Origin: Parvimonas parva
GTDB lineage: Bacteria > Bacillota > Clostridia > Tissierellales > Peptoniphilaceae
NCBI RefSeq assembly: GCF_016552165.1
Contig: NZ_JACVDA010000011.1
Coordinates: 1-64,000 of the forward strand
DNA length: 64,000 bases
Direction: 5' to 3'
The notes under the pieces were generated by a model that was given only the letters and a program-made list of their open reading frames with translations, had not been told where the DNA came from and searched no databases. The translations under genes and the position numbers were made by a program. Below, in pieces: positions 36,369 to 43,515 of the stretch; position 1 is the first letter of the stretch; the number at the start of each line of letters is the position of its first letter.

Positions 36369-37190
36369 TTAATTAAAAAAATAATACAAAATTAAAATTA
36401 CACCAAGTACAATTCTATAATATCCAAATACTTTGAAATCGTGCTTTTTAATGTATTTCATTAACATTTTGATTGCCATAATTGAAACTACAAAGGCAAC
36501 GAACATTCCAAGCAATAGAATGAAGAATTGAAAAAAGCTAAAAGCAAAGCCAAATTTTCTAAGTTTTAAAAGACTTGCTCCAAACATTACAGGAATTGAC
36601 ATAAAGAATGAAAATTCTGCTGCTAAACTTCTTGAAAGTCCAAGTATTAAAGCTCCAAGTATTGTTGCTCCTGACCTTGATGTTCCCGGAATTAAACTTA
36701 AAACTTGAAAACAACCAACATAAAAAGCTAATGAATAACTTAAATCTTCAAACCTTCTAACATTTTGTTTTTTGAAATTTGGATTGTTTTCAACAATTAT
36801 AAATAAAATACCATATAAAACTAAAGTGAATGCAACAGTTGGAAAATTGTAAAAATATTTTTCTAATACCTTATCAAACAAAACTCCTAAAACTCCTGCA
36901 GGAATTACCCCCACAACTACCTTTAGCCACATATTGATTGTATTTTTTTGTTGTTCTTTGGTTTTCTTTTTAGAAAATGGATTTAATTTATTAAAATACA
37001 TAATAACAACTGCAAGGATTGCTCCAAGTTGTATAACAACTAAAAACATTTCTTTAAATTCTGCAGATTGATTCAATTTCAAAAATTCATCAACTAAAAT
37101 CATATGTCCTGTACTACTTACAGGTAACCATTCAGTAATACCTTCTACGATTCCTAGAATAATAACTTTAATTATATCTAATAACCACAT
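36369..37190 (-). CDS. uppP: undecaprenyl-diphosphatase
   Basis: A 273-residue integral membrane phosphatase that recycles undecaprenyl pyrophosphate for wall synthesis and gives bacitracin resistance when abundant. The two family motifs are intact: [18 protein letters not shown] near residues 13-30 and PGTSRSGAT near 167-175. Normal length; about seven helices. Confidence 0.95.
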   Translation of the reverse strand: MWLLDIIKVIILGIVEGITEWLPVSSTGHMILVDEFLKLNQSAEFKEMFLVVIQLGAILAVVIMYFNKLNPFSKKKTKEQQKNTINMWLKVVVGVIPAGVLGVLFDKVLEKYFYNFPTVAFTLVLYGILFIIVENNPNFKKQNVRRFEDLSYSLAFYVGCFQVLSLIPGTSRSGATILGALILGLSRSLAAEFSFFMSIPVMFGASLLKLRKFGFAFSFFQFFILLLGMFVAFVVSIMAIKMLMKYIKKHDFKVFGYYRIVLGVILILYYFFN

Positions 37191-37321
37191 TTTATCATCT
37201 CCTTATATTTTCGTTTTTTATAAAAAAAACCCTAGACAAAGTTTATCACATTTTGATAAATTTGAAAAGGGTTTTAAAAGAGGATTTTCAATTAATTATA
37301 AAGTAAAAGATTGTAATTGAA

Positions 37322-37598
37322 CTATTTTATAATTCTAACTCTGTTTGAAATTTCTTCTTTTTCTTTTTCCGCAGGCTCTTCAACAATTCCACCAAAAGCG
37401 TCAAAAATCTTATCCCAAAGTTCATTTTTTTCTCCTAAAGCTACAAACTCTTGCACTTTTCATATTAAAAGCATCAGGAGTATATTCTGTTGCTTTTTTG
37501 ATTTTATCCAAAACAACTTTTACATCAAAAGTTTTTTCTATTTTTTGTTCTTTCTTTTCTGTTGTGTTTTTTGCACAAGCACTAAAAGAAATTAACAT
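37322..37598 (-). pseudogene. frameshifted small lipoprotein
   Basis: On the minus strand a frame starts near MLISFSACAKNTTEKKEQ, which looks like a lipobox and mature start with a damaged signal peptide, and runs to AFNMKSA near 37450. It then stops soon afterwards, but a second frame continues as EFVALGEKNELWDKIFDAFGG to a TAG at 37322. The two parts read as one protein broken by a one-base shift. The plus-strand frames over the same bases look like shadows. Confidence 0.6.
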
Positions 37599-37634
37599 TT
37601 AACATATACATAACCTACTTAAATTGTTAACTAC

Positions 37635-37670
37635 AAAAAAATCGGTATGATTATTCACACCGATTTTTTC
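37635..37670 (-). terminator. queT terminator
   Basis: Arms AATCGGT and ACCGATT around an 11-12 nt loop, with an A run on the left and T run on the right; it immediately follows the queT stop. Confidence 0.8.
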
Positions 37671-37672
37671 GT

Positions 37673-38170
37673 TTATCTGATTTCTTTTTTAAATTCTAAC
37701 GCTTTTGTAAAAGCTTTGTTTTTAGATAATATATAGAAAATTGGAACTCCTACTACATAAATTACTAAAAATTCTGAAAGCATTAATTCTCCTAACAAAA
37801 CCCAAAATCCTACAGGATTTGGCATCATAAGGTATATTTCCAATGCTATTGGTAACATTCCTACAACTACCGGTACTAAACAAGCTATGTAGAAATTTTT
37901 AATTTTAGTCATAATCAATGCTACAACTAAAGTTGCAAATGTCCCTACAACCATATCGACTATTCCAACTGTACTTGCAATATTAGCCAGAAAACAACCT
38001 AATGTTACACCTATTGTGTATTCCGGATTAAAAAATGGTAAAATTGCTAAAGTTTCAGAAAGCCTAAATTGTAAACTTCCATATCCTAATCCAAACGATT
38101 CCGAAAGAATTGTAAGCACTACATAAATTCCTGCTATTAATCCTTGTCTTGTAATTTTTTTTACGTTCAT
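37673..38170 (-). CDS. queT: queuosine-precursor (preQ1-type) ECF transporter substrate component
   Basis: A 165-residue membrane protein of the QueT family with six helices. The opening ITRQGLIAGIYVVLTILSE and LQFRLSETLAILPFFNPEY are typical S-component sequences of this group. The substrate-binding part works with a shared ECF energy module encoded elsewhere. A preQ1-type riboswitch and attenuator precede it, which supports the substrate. AGGAGG lies before the start. Confidence 0.88.
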   Translation of the reverse strand: MNVKKITRQGLIAGIYVVLTILSESFGLGYGSLQFRLSETLAILPFFNPEYTIGVTLGCFLANIASTVGIVDMVVGTFATLVVALIMTKIKNFYIACLVPVVVGMLPIALEIYLMMPNPVGFWVLLGELMLSEFLVIYVVGVPIFYILSKNKAFTKALEFKKEIR

Positions 38171-38202
38171 ATTTTCCTCCTTTTTGGAGTGCTTTGTTCA
38201 AC

Positions 38203-38223
38203 AAAAAAAGGGCACAGTGCCCT
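38203..38223 (-). terminator. attenuator terminator in the queT leader
   Basis: A GC-rich hairpin GGGCA/TGCCC followed by a T run on the minus strand lies between the candidate aptamer and the queT ribosome binding site. Confidence 0.8.
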
Positions 38224-38228
38224 AAGCA

Positions 38229-38266
38229 CTTGATTTTTAAAGTGGGTGCCAAGCAAAACACTTTTT
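38229..38266 (-). ncRNA. candidate preQ1-I riboswitch aptamer
   Basis: On the minus strand AAAGTG and CACTTT form P1 around a 14-nt loop, followed by an A-rich tail AAAAATCAAG. The loop CTTG can pair with the tail CAAG to make the H-type pseudoknot that defines preQ1-I aptamers. It sits upstream of queT and directly before an intrinsic terminator. Class assignment is mine from topology; a covariance-model match would settle it. Confidence 0.65.
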
Positions 38267-38327
38267 TAAATTTAATTCTTGTAAAAATTACCGTATAATT
38301 TTAACATAAAAATATTATTTTTTCAAC
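38265..38327. repeat. 63-bp direct repeat, copy 1
   Basis: Identical to 39310-39372 at all but one position. It contains the queT promoter region. The two copies flank the lipoprotein gene at 38559-39251. Confidence 0.85.
38298..38326 (-). promoter_or_regulatory. queT promoter
   Basis: On the minus strand TTGAAA and TAAAAT are separated by 17 bp and would start transcription about 20-25 nt before the preQ1-type aptamer. It lies inside the 63-bp repeat. Confidence 0.55.
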
Positions 38328-38374
38328 CAAAACATAATATGGTTGAAAAAAAAGTATTTTTTTTCATAAAACAC

Positions 38375-38403
38375 TTGACTTGACCTAAATAAAGTGATAT
38401 ATT
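38375..38403 (+). promoter_or_regulatory. promoter of the duplicated-domain lipoprotein
   Basis: TTGACT and TATATT with a 17-bp spacer. It leaves an AT-rich leader of about 150 nt before the gene; I see no structure in that leader. Confidence 0.55.
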
Positions 38404-38558
38404 TGTAGTGTGTAATAAATATGTTATTTTATTTTAAAAAATAAATTATATTAAAATCTCATTATTTAGTTTTTAAGTATAGATTAAAATATAGTTATTA
38501 AATTTAAAGTTCATTTTTAAATATATTTTATTAAAAAAGTAAAAAAAGGAGTGATTTT

Positions 38559-39251
38559 ATGAAAAAATTGAAATTTGTTCTTATGATAATAATTTCAACC
38601 CTTATGTTGTCGTCTTGTGCTACAAAGAGCAATGAAGTGGAACAACTTTATGGAAAAAGATATGGAGCTGTAAGTTCAGGAATTAGCGTAATTAAAAAGA
38701 GTAAATTGTATTCAGTTTTGTGTTTCACATTACCTGAAAATGCAACTTTTAAAAGTAATATTGAAGAACGTATTTCGGGTGGAAATTTTGACTATCCTAA
38801 AGTTATAAGAAAAAACGGAAAAAAATATTTAACTGCTGATGGTTTACCTGATGACAGATTTGAAATTGTTTCGGAAAATGTAATTGTAGATAACTATACA
38901 GGATATGAATTCACTCATTATGATAGAGTTCCGGATAAAGAAATGGAAAAATATTACGGTAATGTATATGAAGGACCTAAGGGCGGAACTGTTGAAATAG
39001 TTAAGAAGACTGAAGATTATTCTTTTGTAAGTTTTAAATTACCTATGAATGAGGAATTTGAATATAAAGGAGAAGGCCCAAAAATCATGGGTGGATTTTA
39101 TGATAATCCAAGTATTGTAAAAATTGGAGATAAAAGGTATATAAGAGCAGAAAATTTAGAAGAACAAAGACTTGAAATTGTAAATGACAATGTCATTTTA
39201 GACACTAAAACAGGTTATGAATTCGGTCTTAAAAATCTAGCAAAAAAATAA
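38559..39251 (+). CDS. lipoprotein with two tandem repeats, unknown function
   Basis: A 230-residue lipoprotein with signal peptide and lipobox LSSC (C21). Two homologous modules follow, roughly 30-128 and 129-225. Each has a Y-G-x-x-Y-E/G-A/P-x-x-G start, a middle of the form YSVLCFTLPENATF / YSFVSFKLPMNEEF, and an end of the form RFEIVSENVIVDNYTGYEF / RLEIVNDNVILDTKTGYEF. It is monocistronic with its own promoter and terminator and is bracketed by a 63-bp direct repeat. I do not recognise the family. Confidence 0.8.
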   Translation: MKKLKFVLMIIISTLMLSSCATKSNEVEQLYGKRYGAVSSGISVIKKSKLYSVLCFTLPENATFKSNIEERISGGNFDYPKVIRKNGKKYLTADGLPDDRFEIVSENVIVDNYTGYEFTHYDRVPDKEMEKYYGNVYEGPKGGTVEIVKKTEDYSFVSFKLPMNEEFEYKGEGPKIMGGFYDNPSIVKIGDKRYIRAENLEEQRLEIVNDNVILDTKTGYEFGLKNLAKK

Positions 39252-39255
39252 TTTT

Positions 39256-39294
39256 AAAGGTTCAGTAATTAAATTTAGTTACTGAACCTTTTTC
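39256..39294 (+). terminator. terminator of the duplicated-domain lipoprotein gene
   Basis: A 13-bp stem (39256-39268 and 39279-39291) followed by T residues. Confidence 0.85.
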
Positions 39295-39309
39295 ATATAA
39301 TACAAATTA

Positions 39310-39372
39310 TTTAAATTTAATTCTTGTAAAAATTACCGTGTAATTTTAACATAAAAATATTATTTTTTCAAC
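39310..39372. repeat. 63-bp direct repeat, copy 2
   Basis: Partner of 38265-38327 with one mismatch. Its promoter-like sequence here points into the lipoprotein gene in antisense. Confidence 0.85.
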
Positions 39373-39403
39373 AAAAAAGTGGAGAAAAAATCTCCACTTA
39401 AAA
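39373..39403 (-). terminator. terminator of the AhpD-like gene
   Basis: Arms AAGTGGAGA and TCTCCACTT with an A-rich loop, flanked by A and T runs; it lies about 30 nt past the minus-strand stop. Confidence 0.75.
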
Positions 39404-39434
39404 AAATATTTATTATTAATATTTGTATTAGTTA

Positions 39435-39770
39435 TTATTTTGATAATTGGTCAAAAGCCTCTAAAGCCTTTCCTCCATAAATTGTTGAAGGACCACCACC
39501 CATAAGAACTGCAACTGAAATTGTTTCAGCAACTTCCTCTCTTGTAGCTTTTAAATTAACAAGATTGTTAATATGTGCCTCTATACAACCTTCACAACGA
39601 ACTGCAACAGCAATTCCAAGTGCCACAAATTCTTTTTCCTTTACAGTTAAAGCTCCATCTTTCAAAACTTCTCCACAAAGTCCACCAAAAGCCTTCATTT
39701 CATTAGGTATAGCAGAACCTAATTTTTTTGAATTTTCCACAACATTTTCTAAACCTTTTACATGATCCAT
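39435..39770 (-). CDS. carboxymuconolactone decarboxylase / AhpD-like protein
   Basis: A 111-residue all-helical protein with the AhpD-type redox motif CEGCIEAH (C59, C62, H66). The family includes true decarboxylases and alkylhydroperoxidase partners. The CxxC and histidine favour a peroxide- or thiol-linked role over decarboxylation. Single gene with its own terminator and GGAGG before the start. Confidence 0.85.
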   Translation of the reverse strand: MDHVKGLENVVENSKKLGSAIPNEMKAFGGLCGEVLKDGALTVKEKEFVALGIAVAVRCEGCIEAHINNLVNLKATREEVAETISVAVLMGGGPSTIYGGKALEAFDQLSK

Positions 39771-39869
39771 ATTAAAGACCTCCTTATATTTTTTTATACT
39801 ATATACCCATTTTTGTCAATCTTAATTATCAAACTGTAATTTAATTTTTTATAATTACTAAAATTCACA

Positions 39870-39900
39870 AAAAAACAGAGAATAAAAAATTCTCTGTTTA
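39870..39900 (-). terminator. terminator of the focA-modE-like operon
   Basis: A stem of about 11 bp on AAACAGAGAAT and its complement with A-rich flanks, just past the ModE-like stop. Confidence 0.8.
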
Positions 39901-39907
39901 GTATCAA

Positions 39908-40252
39908 TTATTTATTTTTTAATTCTTCTATTTCTTTTTCTACAAATTCTTTTGCTTTTTGATTTAATTTTTCATAAAATTTTATCAATTCTCTTGCCTC
40001 TGGAGTAAGGGTTGAACCTCCTCCTCCTTTACCTCCAATTCTTCCTACTAAAAGTTCACAATTCAAGTCTGCCTCGGCACGATTTATCATCTTAAAGGCT
40101 TTTGAATAAGCCATTCTCATCTCTTTACAAGCTCTATTTATAGACTTATATTCATCTATTAACAAAAGCAATTTACATATCCCGTTACCAAATGAATAAT
40201 CGTTATTATATAGAGTGATTTTTATATTAAAATTTTTTGGAATTTTAAGCAT
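39908..40252 (-). CDS. ModE N-terminal-type winged-helix regulator
   Basis: A 114-residue DNA-binding protein equal to the N-terminal domain of ModE/LysR-like regulators: a winged helix with INRACKEMRMAYSKAFKMIN as the recognition segment, then GGKGGGGSTLTPEARELI. The C-terminal molybdate-binding domains of full ModE are absent. It lies 8 nt after the FNT channel gene in the same unit. Regulation of a formate or molybdenum-linked pathway is a reasonable guess. Confidence 0.82.
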   Translation of the reverse strand: MLKIPKNFNIKITLYNNDYSFGNGICKLLLLIDEYKSINRACKEMRMAYSKAFKMINRAEADLNCELLVGRIGGKGGGGSTLTPEARELIKFYEKLNQKAKEFVEKEIEELKNK

Positions 40253-40260
40253 ATTTTCAC

Positions 40261-41013
40261 CTAATCCCTATAAGCAAAATAGTAACAAGTTGCTACTATA
40301 CAGCCACCAATTATATTTCCTATTGTAACAGTAATTAAACTGTATAAAAACGCTCCTGCACTTATATCAGAAACTATAAAAGACATTGAAAGATAGAACA
40401 TATTTGCGATGCTATGCTCAAAACCACAAACTAAGAACAATATAACAGATATTGCACAGGCAAAGAATTTTGAAACTCCGTCTTTACAAGCATAAGCCAT
40501 CCAAACGCCTAAGCAAACAAAGATATTACAACCAATTCCTTTAAATAACAGACTTAAAAAACTTCCACTTACCTTTGCAACAGTTATTTTATGTAAAAAT
40601 CCAAACATTTCCGGAGACATTCCCATTGCTAGATAAACAAGTAAAGCTGTAAATATAGCTCCAACAAAATTAAATATATACACAAATACCCAATTTCTAA
40701 ACATTTTTGGAAATGTAATTCTCTTTGCAAGTGCCGGTGCTAACATCAAAATATTTCCTGTAAACAAGTCCGCTCCCGCAACAACTACTGCAAAAAGTCC
40801 AAAAGAGAAACAAATTCCTGAAATAAATTTTCCATAAGTCGCATTTAAACTTGCCATTCCTGTATTTACAACAACATAAGAAAAACCACTCAAAGCAATA
40901 AACATTCCAGCTAAGAAAGCTAAAACAAACATTCTATGCAATTTGTAATTCGCCTTTCCTTCTCCAATTTTGTATAACGATTCCAACAATTCCGATTTTG
41001 CTATAACTCCCAT
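40261..41013 (-). CDS. formate/nitrite transporter (FNT family)
   Basis: A 250-residue channel protein with six helices. Family landmarks include ADLFTGNILMLAPALAKR near residues 80-97 and the second half CGFEHSIANMFYLSM near 196-210, whose histidine gates the pore in FocA. It could move formate, nitrite or hydrosulfide; which one is not shown by sequence. Co-transcribed with the small ModE-like regulator. Confidence 0.92.
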   Translation of the reverse strand: MGVIAKSELLESLYKIGEGKANYKLHRMFVLAFLAGMFIALSGFSYVVVNTGMASLNATYGKFISGICFSFGLFAVVVAGADLFTGNILMLAPALAKRITFPKMFRNWVFVYIFNFVGAIFTALLVYLAMGMSPEMFGFLHKITVAKVSGSFLSLLFKGIGCNIFVCLGVWMAYACKDGVSKFFACAISVILFLVCGFEHSIANMFYLSMSFIVSDISAGAFLYSLITVTIGNIIGGCIVATCYYFAYRD

Positions 41014-41028
41014 AACATCCTCCTATAC

Positions 41029-41058
41029 AAAAACAGAGATTAGCAAAAGCTAATCTCT
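41029..41058 (-). terminator. terminator of the ytxH-DUF948-like operon
   Basis: A perfect 10-bp stem AGAGATTAGC/GCTAATCTCT with loop AAAA and an A run to the left (T run on the minus strand). Confidence 0.85.
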
Positions 41059-41065
41059 ATAAAAA

Positions 41066-41536
41066 TTATCTTTTTCTAAAATAAGATTTAATAGTTTCGA
41101 TAATATTCATAATCATATCTACCTTATCAACTACCATATCAATATTTTCCCTTACATCCATAGTAGTATCTACAACTTGTTCAGCAACAAATCTGGTAGA
41201 AGTTGTAATATCCTCAGTCATATCTTTAACATTTTTAAGTGTCAAACTAACATTTTCAACACTGTCTGTTATATCTTCCTTAGTGTCAGCTAAAATTTCA
41301 TCACTCTTTTCAAGAATTTCATTTGCATTAGCAATAGCCTTATCAGCATTTTCAATTAAGCCGGGTAATTTTTCAGCACTTGAAACTAAACTTTCTTCAC
41401 TCTTTTCAAGCATAGAATTTACTTTACTAAAAAATTTTATCAACTTAACAAAAAAGCAAACACAAGATGCTAAGCAAATTATCGCTACTAAATAAAGAAT
41501 AACCCTTAAAGTTAAATCTAAATCTATTGTTACCAT
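41066..41536 (-). CDS. membrane-anchored coiled-coil protein (DUF948-like)
   Basis: A 156-residue protein with one N-terminal transmembrane helix (about 10-30) and then a long heptad-rich region full of Val/Ile/Asp (about 35-145), ending in a short basic tail. This is the build of DUF948 proteins, often paired with YtxH in Firmicutes, as here. Function unknown; an envelope-stress role is the usual guess. Confidence 0.75.
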   Translation of the reverse strand: MVTIDLDLTLRVILYLVAIICLASCVCFFVKLIKFFSKVNSMLEKSEESLVSSAEKLPGLIENADKAIANANEILEKSDEILADTKEDITDSVENVSLTLKNVKDMTEDITTSTRFVAEQVVDTTMDVRENIDMVVDKVDMIMNIIETIKSYFRKR

Positions 41537-41554
41537 TTTATCCTCACTATTCTT

Positions 41555-41914
41555 CTATTTTTCAACTTCAACTTCAACTTCAACTTCAGGAGTAATTTCA
41601 GTCATATTTCTATTAGAAAAATTATCGTACTTTTCTACGGCTACTTCTTTAACTTCTTTAGCTTTATCTGCAACAATTTTAACCGCATTATTTACATTTT
41701 CATTAACATATTCAACGCCGTCTTTAGTTGCATTAACAATATCTTCTCTAGTTTCTTTACCGGATTTAGGAGCAAACAAAATACCCACTCCGGCACCAAC
41801 AGTAGCTCCTGCTACAACCTTCGCAACAGTAGATAATCTTTCTTTTCTTATCTTTCTTCTAACTTCTCTTTCTTTCTCAATACGTCTTTGTTCAATATAC
41901 TTCGCTAAGCTCAT
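41555..41914 (-). CDS. YtxH-domain protein
   Basis: A 119-residue protein with a basic N-terminus (EKEREVRRKIRKER), a short hydrophobic glycine-rich segment ATVGAGVGILFAPKSGKETRED that defines YtxH, and an amphipathic helical region. The tail is a run of Glu-Val repeats. In Bacillus the family is induced in general stress. First gene of a pair with the DUF948-like gene and downstream of the 6S RNA candidate. Confidence 0.82.
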   Translation of the reverse strand: MSLAKYIEQRRIEKEREVRRKIRKERLSTVAKVVAGATVGAGVGILFAPKSGKETREDIVNATKDGVEYVNENVNNAVKIVADKAKEVKEVAVEKYDNFSNRNMTEITPEVEVEVEVEK

Positions 41915-41941
41915 AATAAAAACCCCCTAATCATTTTTTAA

Positions 41942-42100
41942 AAATCTAAGTTTTCCCTGCCATTTTATAGACCTTCGCAATTGAAGGTGGGCAAACTGTC
42001 TTAAATCTCACGGTTTCCAAAAACAAGGCTGCCATCAAAGTAAGAACTCCGTAATCCCTTATTAAAAATGTAGGTATAATTAAGCAGGGAACTCCTAGAC
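41942..42100 (-). ncRNA. ssrS: probable 6S RNA
   Basis: About 160 nt with a long-range closing helix TTCCCTGC (42091-42084) with GCAGGGAA (41960-41953), a hairpin ACCTTC/GAAGGT near the 3' side and an apical pairing ACGG/CCGT. A TATAAT box on the minus strand at 42112-42107 would start it at about 42100. There is no coding frame. The rod shape with a central opening and the length fit bacterial 6S RNA, which sequesters RNA polymerase. I recognise it by shape, so the family call is provisional. Confidence 0.55.
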
Positions 42101-42106
42101 AATATT

Positions 42107-42112
42107 ATTATA
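42107..42112 (-). promoter_or_regulatory. -10 box of the 6S-like RNA
   Basis: TATAAT on the minus strand, 7 nt before the predicted 5' end. The -35 region (near 42130-42135) is poor. Confidence 0.5.
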
Positions 42113-42381
42113 GCACACTTTAGCCTAAAAGTGTAGTATTAAACAAAAAATTTGTTGTAGGAATTCGATAGATGTGAATAATAGATTTTAAAAAATAATG
42201 TGATTGATAAAATAATCACAATTTATAGATAATATTTAGATATTTTTGAAAAGAATATATCTAAATACTTTATTTGAATTTTTAGAATGATACACTAAAA
42301 AGAACTAACTAATGTATCTTTTTTAATTAAGTTAATTATACCACTTTTTTATAAAATTGTCAACTATTTTTTTAAAATTTT
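42113..42381. other. non-coding region left of the IS element
   Basis: AT-rich sequence without a credible gene. It contains an imperfect inverted repeat at about 42290-42330 built on GATACA and TGTATC. I could not identify a terminal inverted repeat of the insertion sequence with confidence. Confidence 0.5.
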
Positions 42382-42951
42382 TCAACTTTTTATTGCAAAT
42401 AACTCTTTTCTTTTTTCTACCGGACTAATAAATCCTAGAGGTTTCATTGGTATTCTATTTGACCTGTATAAATATTTTTTCATCTGATAAATCAAATCTT
42501 CATAAGAATAGAATTTTAATGTTTTATAAAATCTTTGATTATCATTTCTATGGCTTCGTTCCACTTTACCATTGTGTCTAGGTGTTCTAGGTTTAATTAA
42601 TTGGTGTTTTATATTGTAATAAAAGCAAAGTCTATCAAGAGGATGTATTTTATCTGTCTTTCTAAAATGTGTAAATTCTGAACCGTTATCTGTTTGAATG
42701 ATTTTTGGTTTATATCCGAAATACCTAATAGCCATTTTTACGAATTGAATTGTTGAAAAACTAGATTTTTCTTTAAAAGCATAAATAAACCTTTCTCTAG
42801 TAGCTTCATCTATCATTGTATATTGATAAAACTTTTCAGGAATTTCTCCAACATAACAAGCTATTGGAACATACTTTACGTCCATTTGCCATTTTTCACC
42901 CGGTAATTCAGGAGTATAATATTTTTGTGGTATATATTTTTCTTTTAGTTT
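42382..42951 (-). CDS. IS481-like transposase, DDE part (second frame)
   Basis: From the A run the frame reads LKEKYIPQKYYTPELPGE, then the RNase-H-like catalytic core with acidic residues in MDVKY, TDNGSE and KVERSH. It has no start of its own before MDVKYVPIAC (42885). The region before that methionine is conserved transposase sequence, so it is probably made as a fusion with the upstream frame. Confidence 0.75.
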   Translation of the reverse strand, partial: KLKEKYIPQKYYTPELPGEKWQMDVKYVPIACYVGEIPEKFYQYTMIDEATRERFIYAFKEKSSFSTIQFVKMAIRYFGYKPKIIQTDNGSEFTHFRKTDKIHPLDRLCFYYNIKHQLIKPRTPRHNGKVERSHRNDNQRFYKTLKFYSYEDLIYQMKKYLYRSNRIPMKPLGFISPVEKRKELFAIKS

Positions 42952-43343
42952 TTTTTTGAATCTTCAGCTGTTTTCCTAAGATTATTTATTCTTACAAATC
43001 TAGTTAAAGTTGTATAAGGTCTTTTGTATCCTTTGTATTTAACTAATTTATGATATATTTCTAATAAAGACATATCAGGATTTCTTCTAAGATAATTTTT
43101 TATATTTTTCACTTCTTCTTCAGTATGAGCAATAGGATTAGATTTAGGTCTTTTTGACCTATCCATAAGACTTTCTCTTGTTCCGTCAAATCTTTTATTC
43201 CAACGCATAAGGGAAGTATATGAAACTTTAAATTTTCTACAAACAAAATCCATAGAATTACCAGCTTGATACATTTTACAAGCATTGTATCTAGTATCTA
43301 ACGTATGTGGTAGATACCTTTTATTTTTATCTTTTTCTTCCAT
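42945..43343 (-). CDS. IS481-like transposase, DNA-binding part (first frame)
   Basis: A 132-residue helix-turn-helix protein with two motifs: NACKMYQAGNSMDFVCRKF near residues 19-37 and a second winged unit near 75-120 (NPDMSLLEIYHKLVKYKG). It ends six codons after entering the poly-A slip site. GGAG precedes the start. Confidence 0.75.
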   Translation of the reverse strand: MEEKDKNKRYLPHTLDTRYNACKMYQAGNSMDFVCRKFKVSYTSLMRWNKRFDGTRESLMDRSKRPKSNPIAHTEEEVKNIKNYLRRNPDMSLLEIYHKLVKYKGYKRPYTTLTRFVRINNLRKTAEDSKKN

Positions 43344-43515
43344 TTTTTTCTCCTATATATTTTATATTATATCAGTATTATATCATAAAGGATTGATTAA
43401 AACAAAAAAATATTATCTTTTTTATATTTTAGCAATTATTTAAAATAGTTTCTTATACTTCGATATATTGTTAATAATATATCAAAGTTTTTTTCTTTTT
43501 TATCCAATATAGCGT

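Larger units (their letters stand above)
42382..43343 (-). mobile_element. IS481-like insertion sequence, transposase in two overlapping frames
   Basis: The upstream frame (43343-42945, 132 residues) has helix-turn-helix domains (FVCRKFKVSYTSLMRWNKRF). The downstream frame (to 42382) has the DDE integrase core with MDVKY, TDNGSEF and HNGKVERSH. A run of nine A residues (minus strand, 42957-42949) sits where the frames meet. A -1 shift there gives one continuous IS481-type transposase reading KEKYIPQKYYTPELPGEKWQ. This may be programmed slippage or decay. Clear terminal repeats were not found. Confidence 0.8.

Noticed and set aside
37317-37602. Two plus-strand frames of 85-92 codons
   Set aside because: They lie opposite a frameshifted minus-strand lipoprotein, are rich in Phe/Ser/Leu as antisense frames are here, and lack ribosome binding sites.
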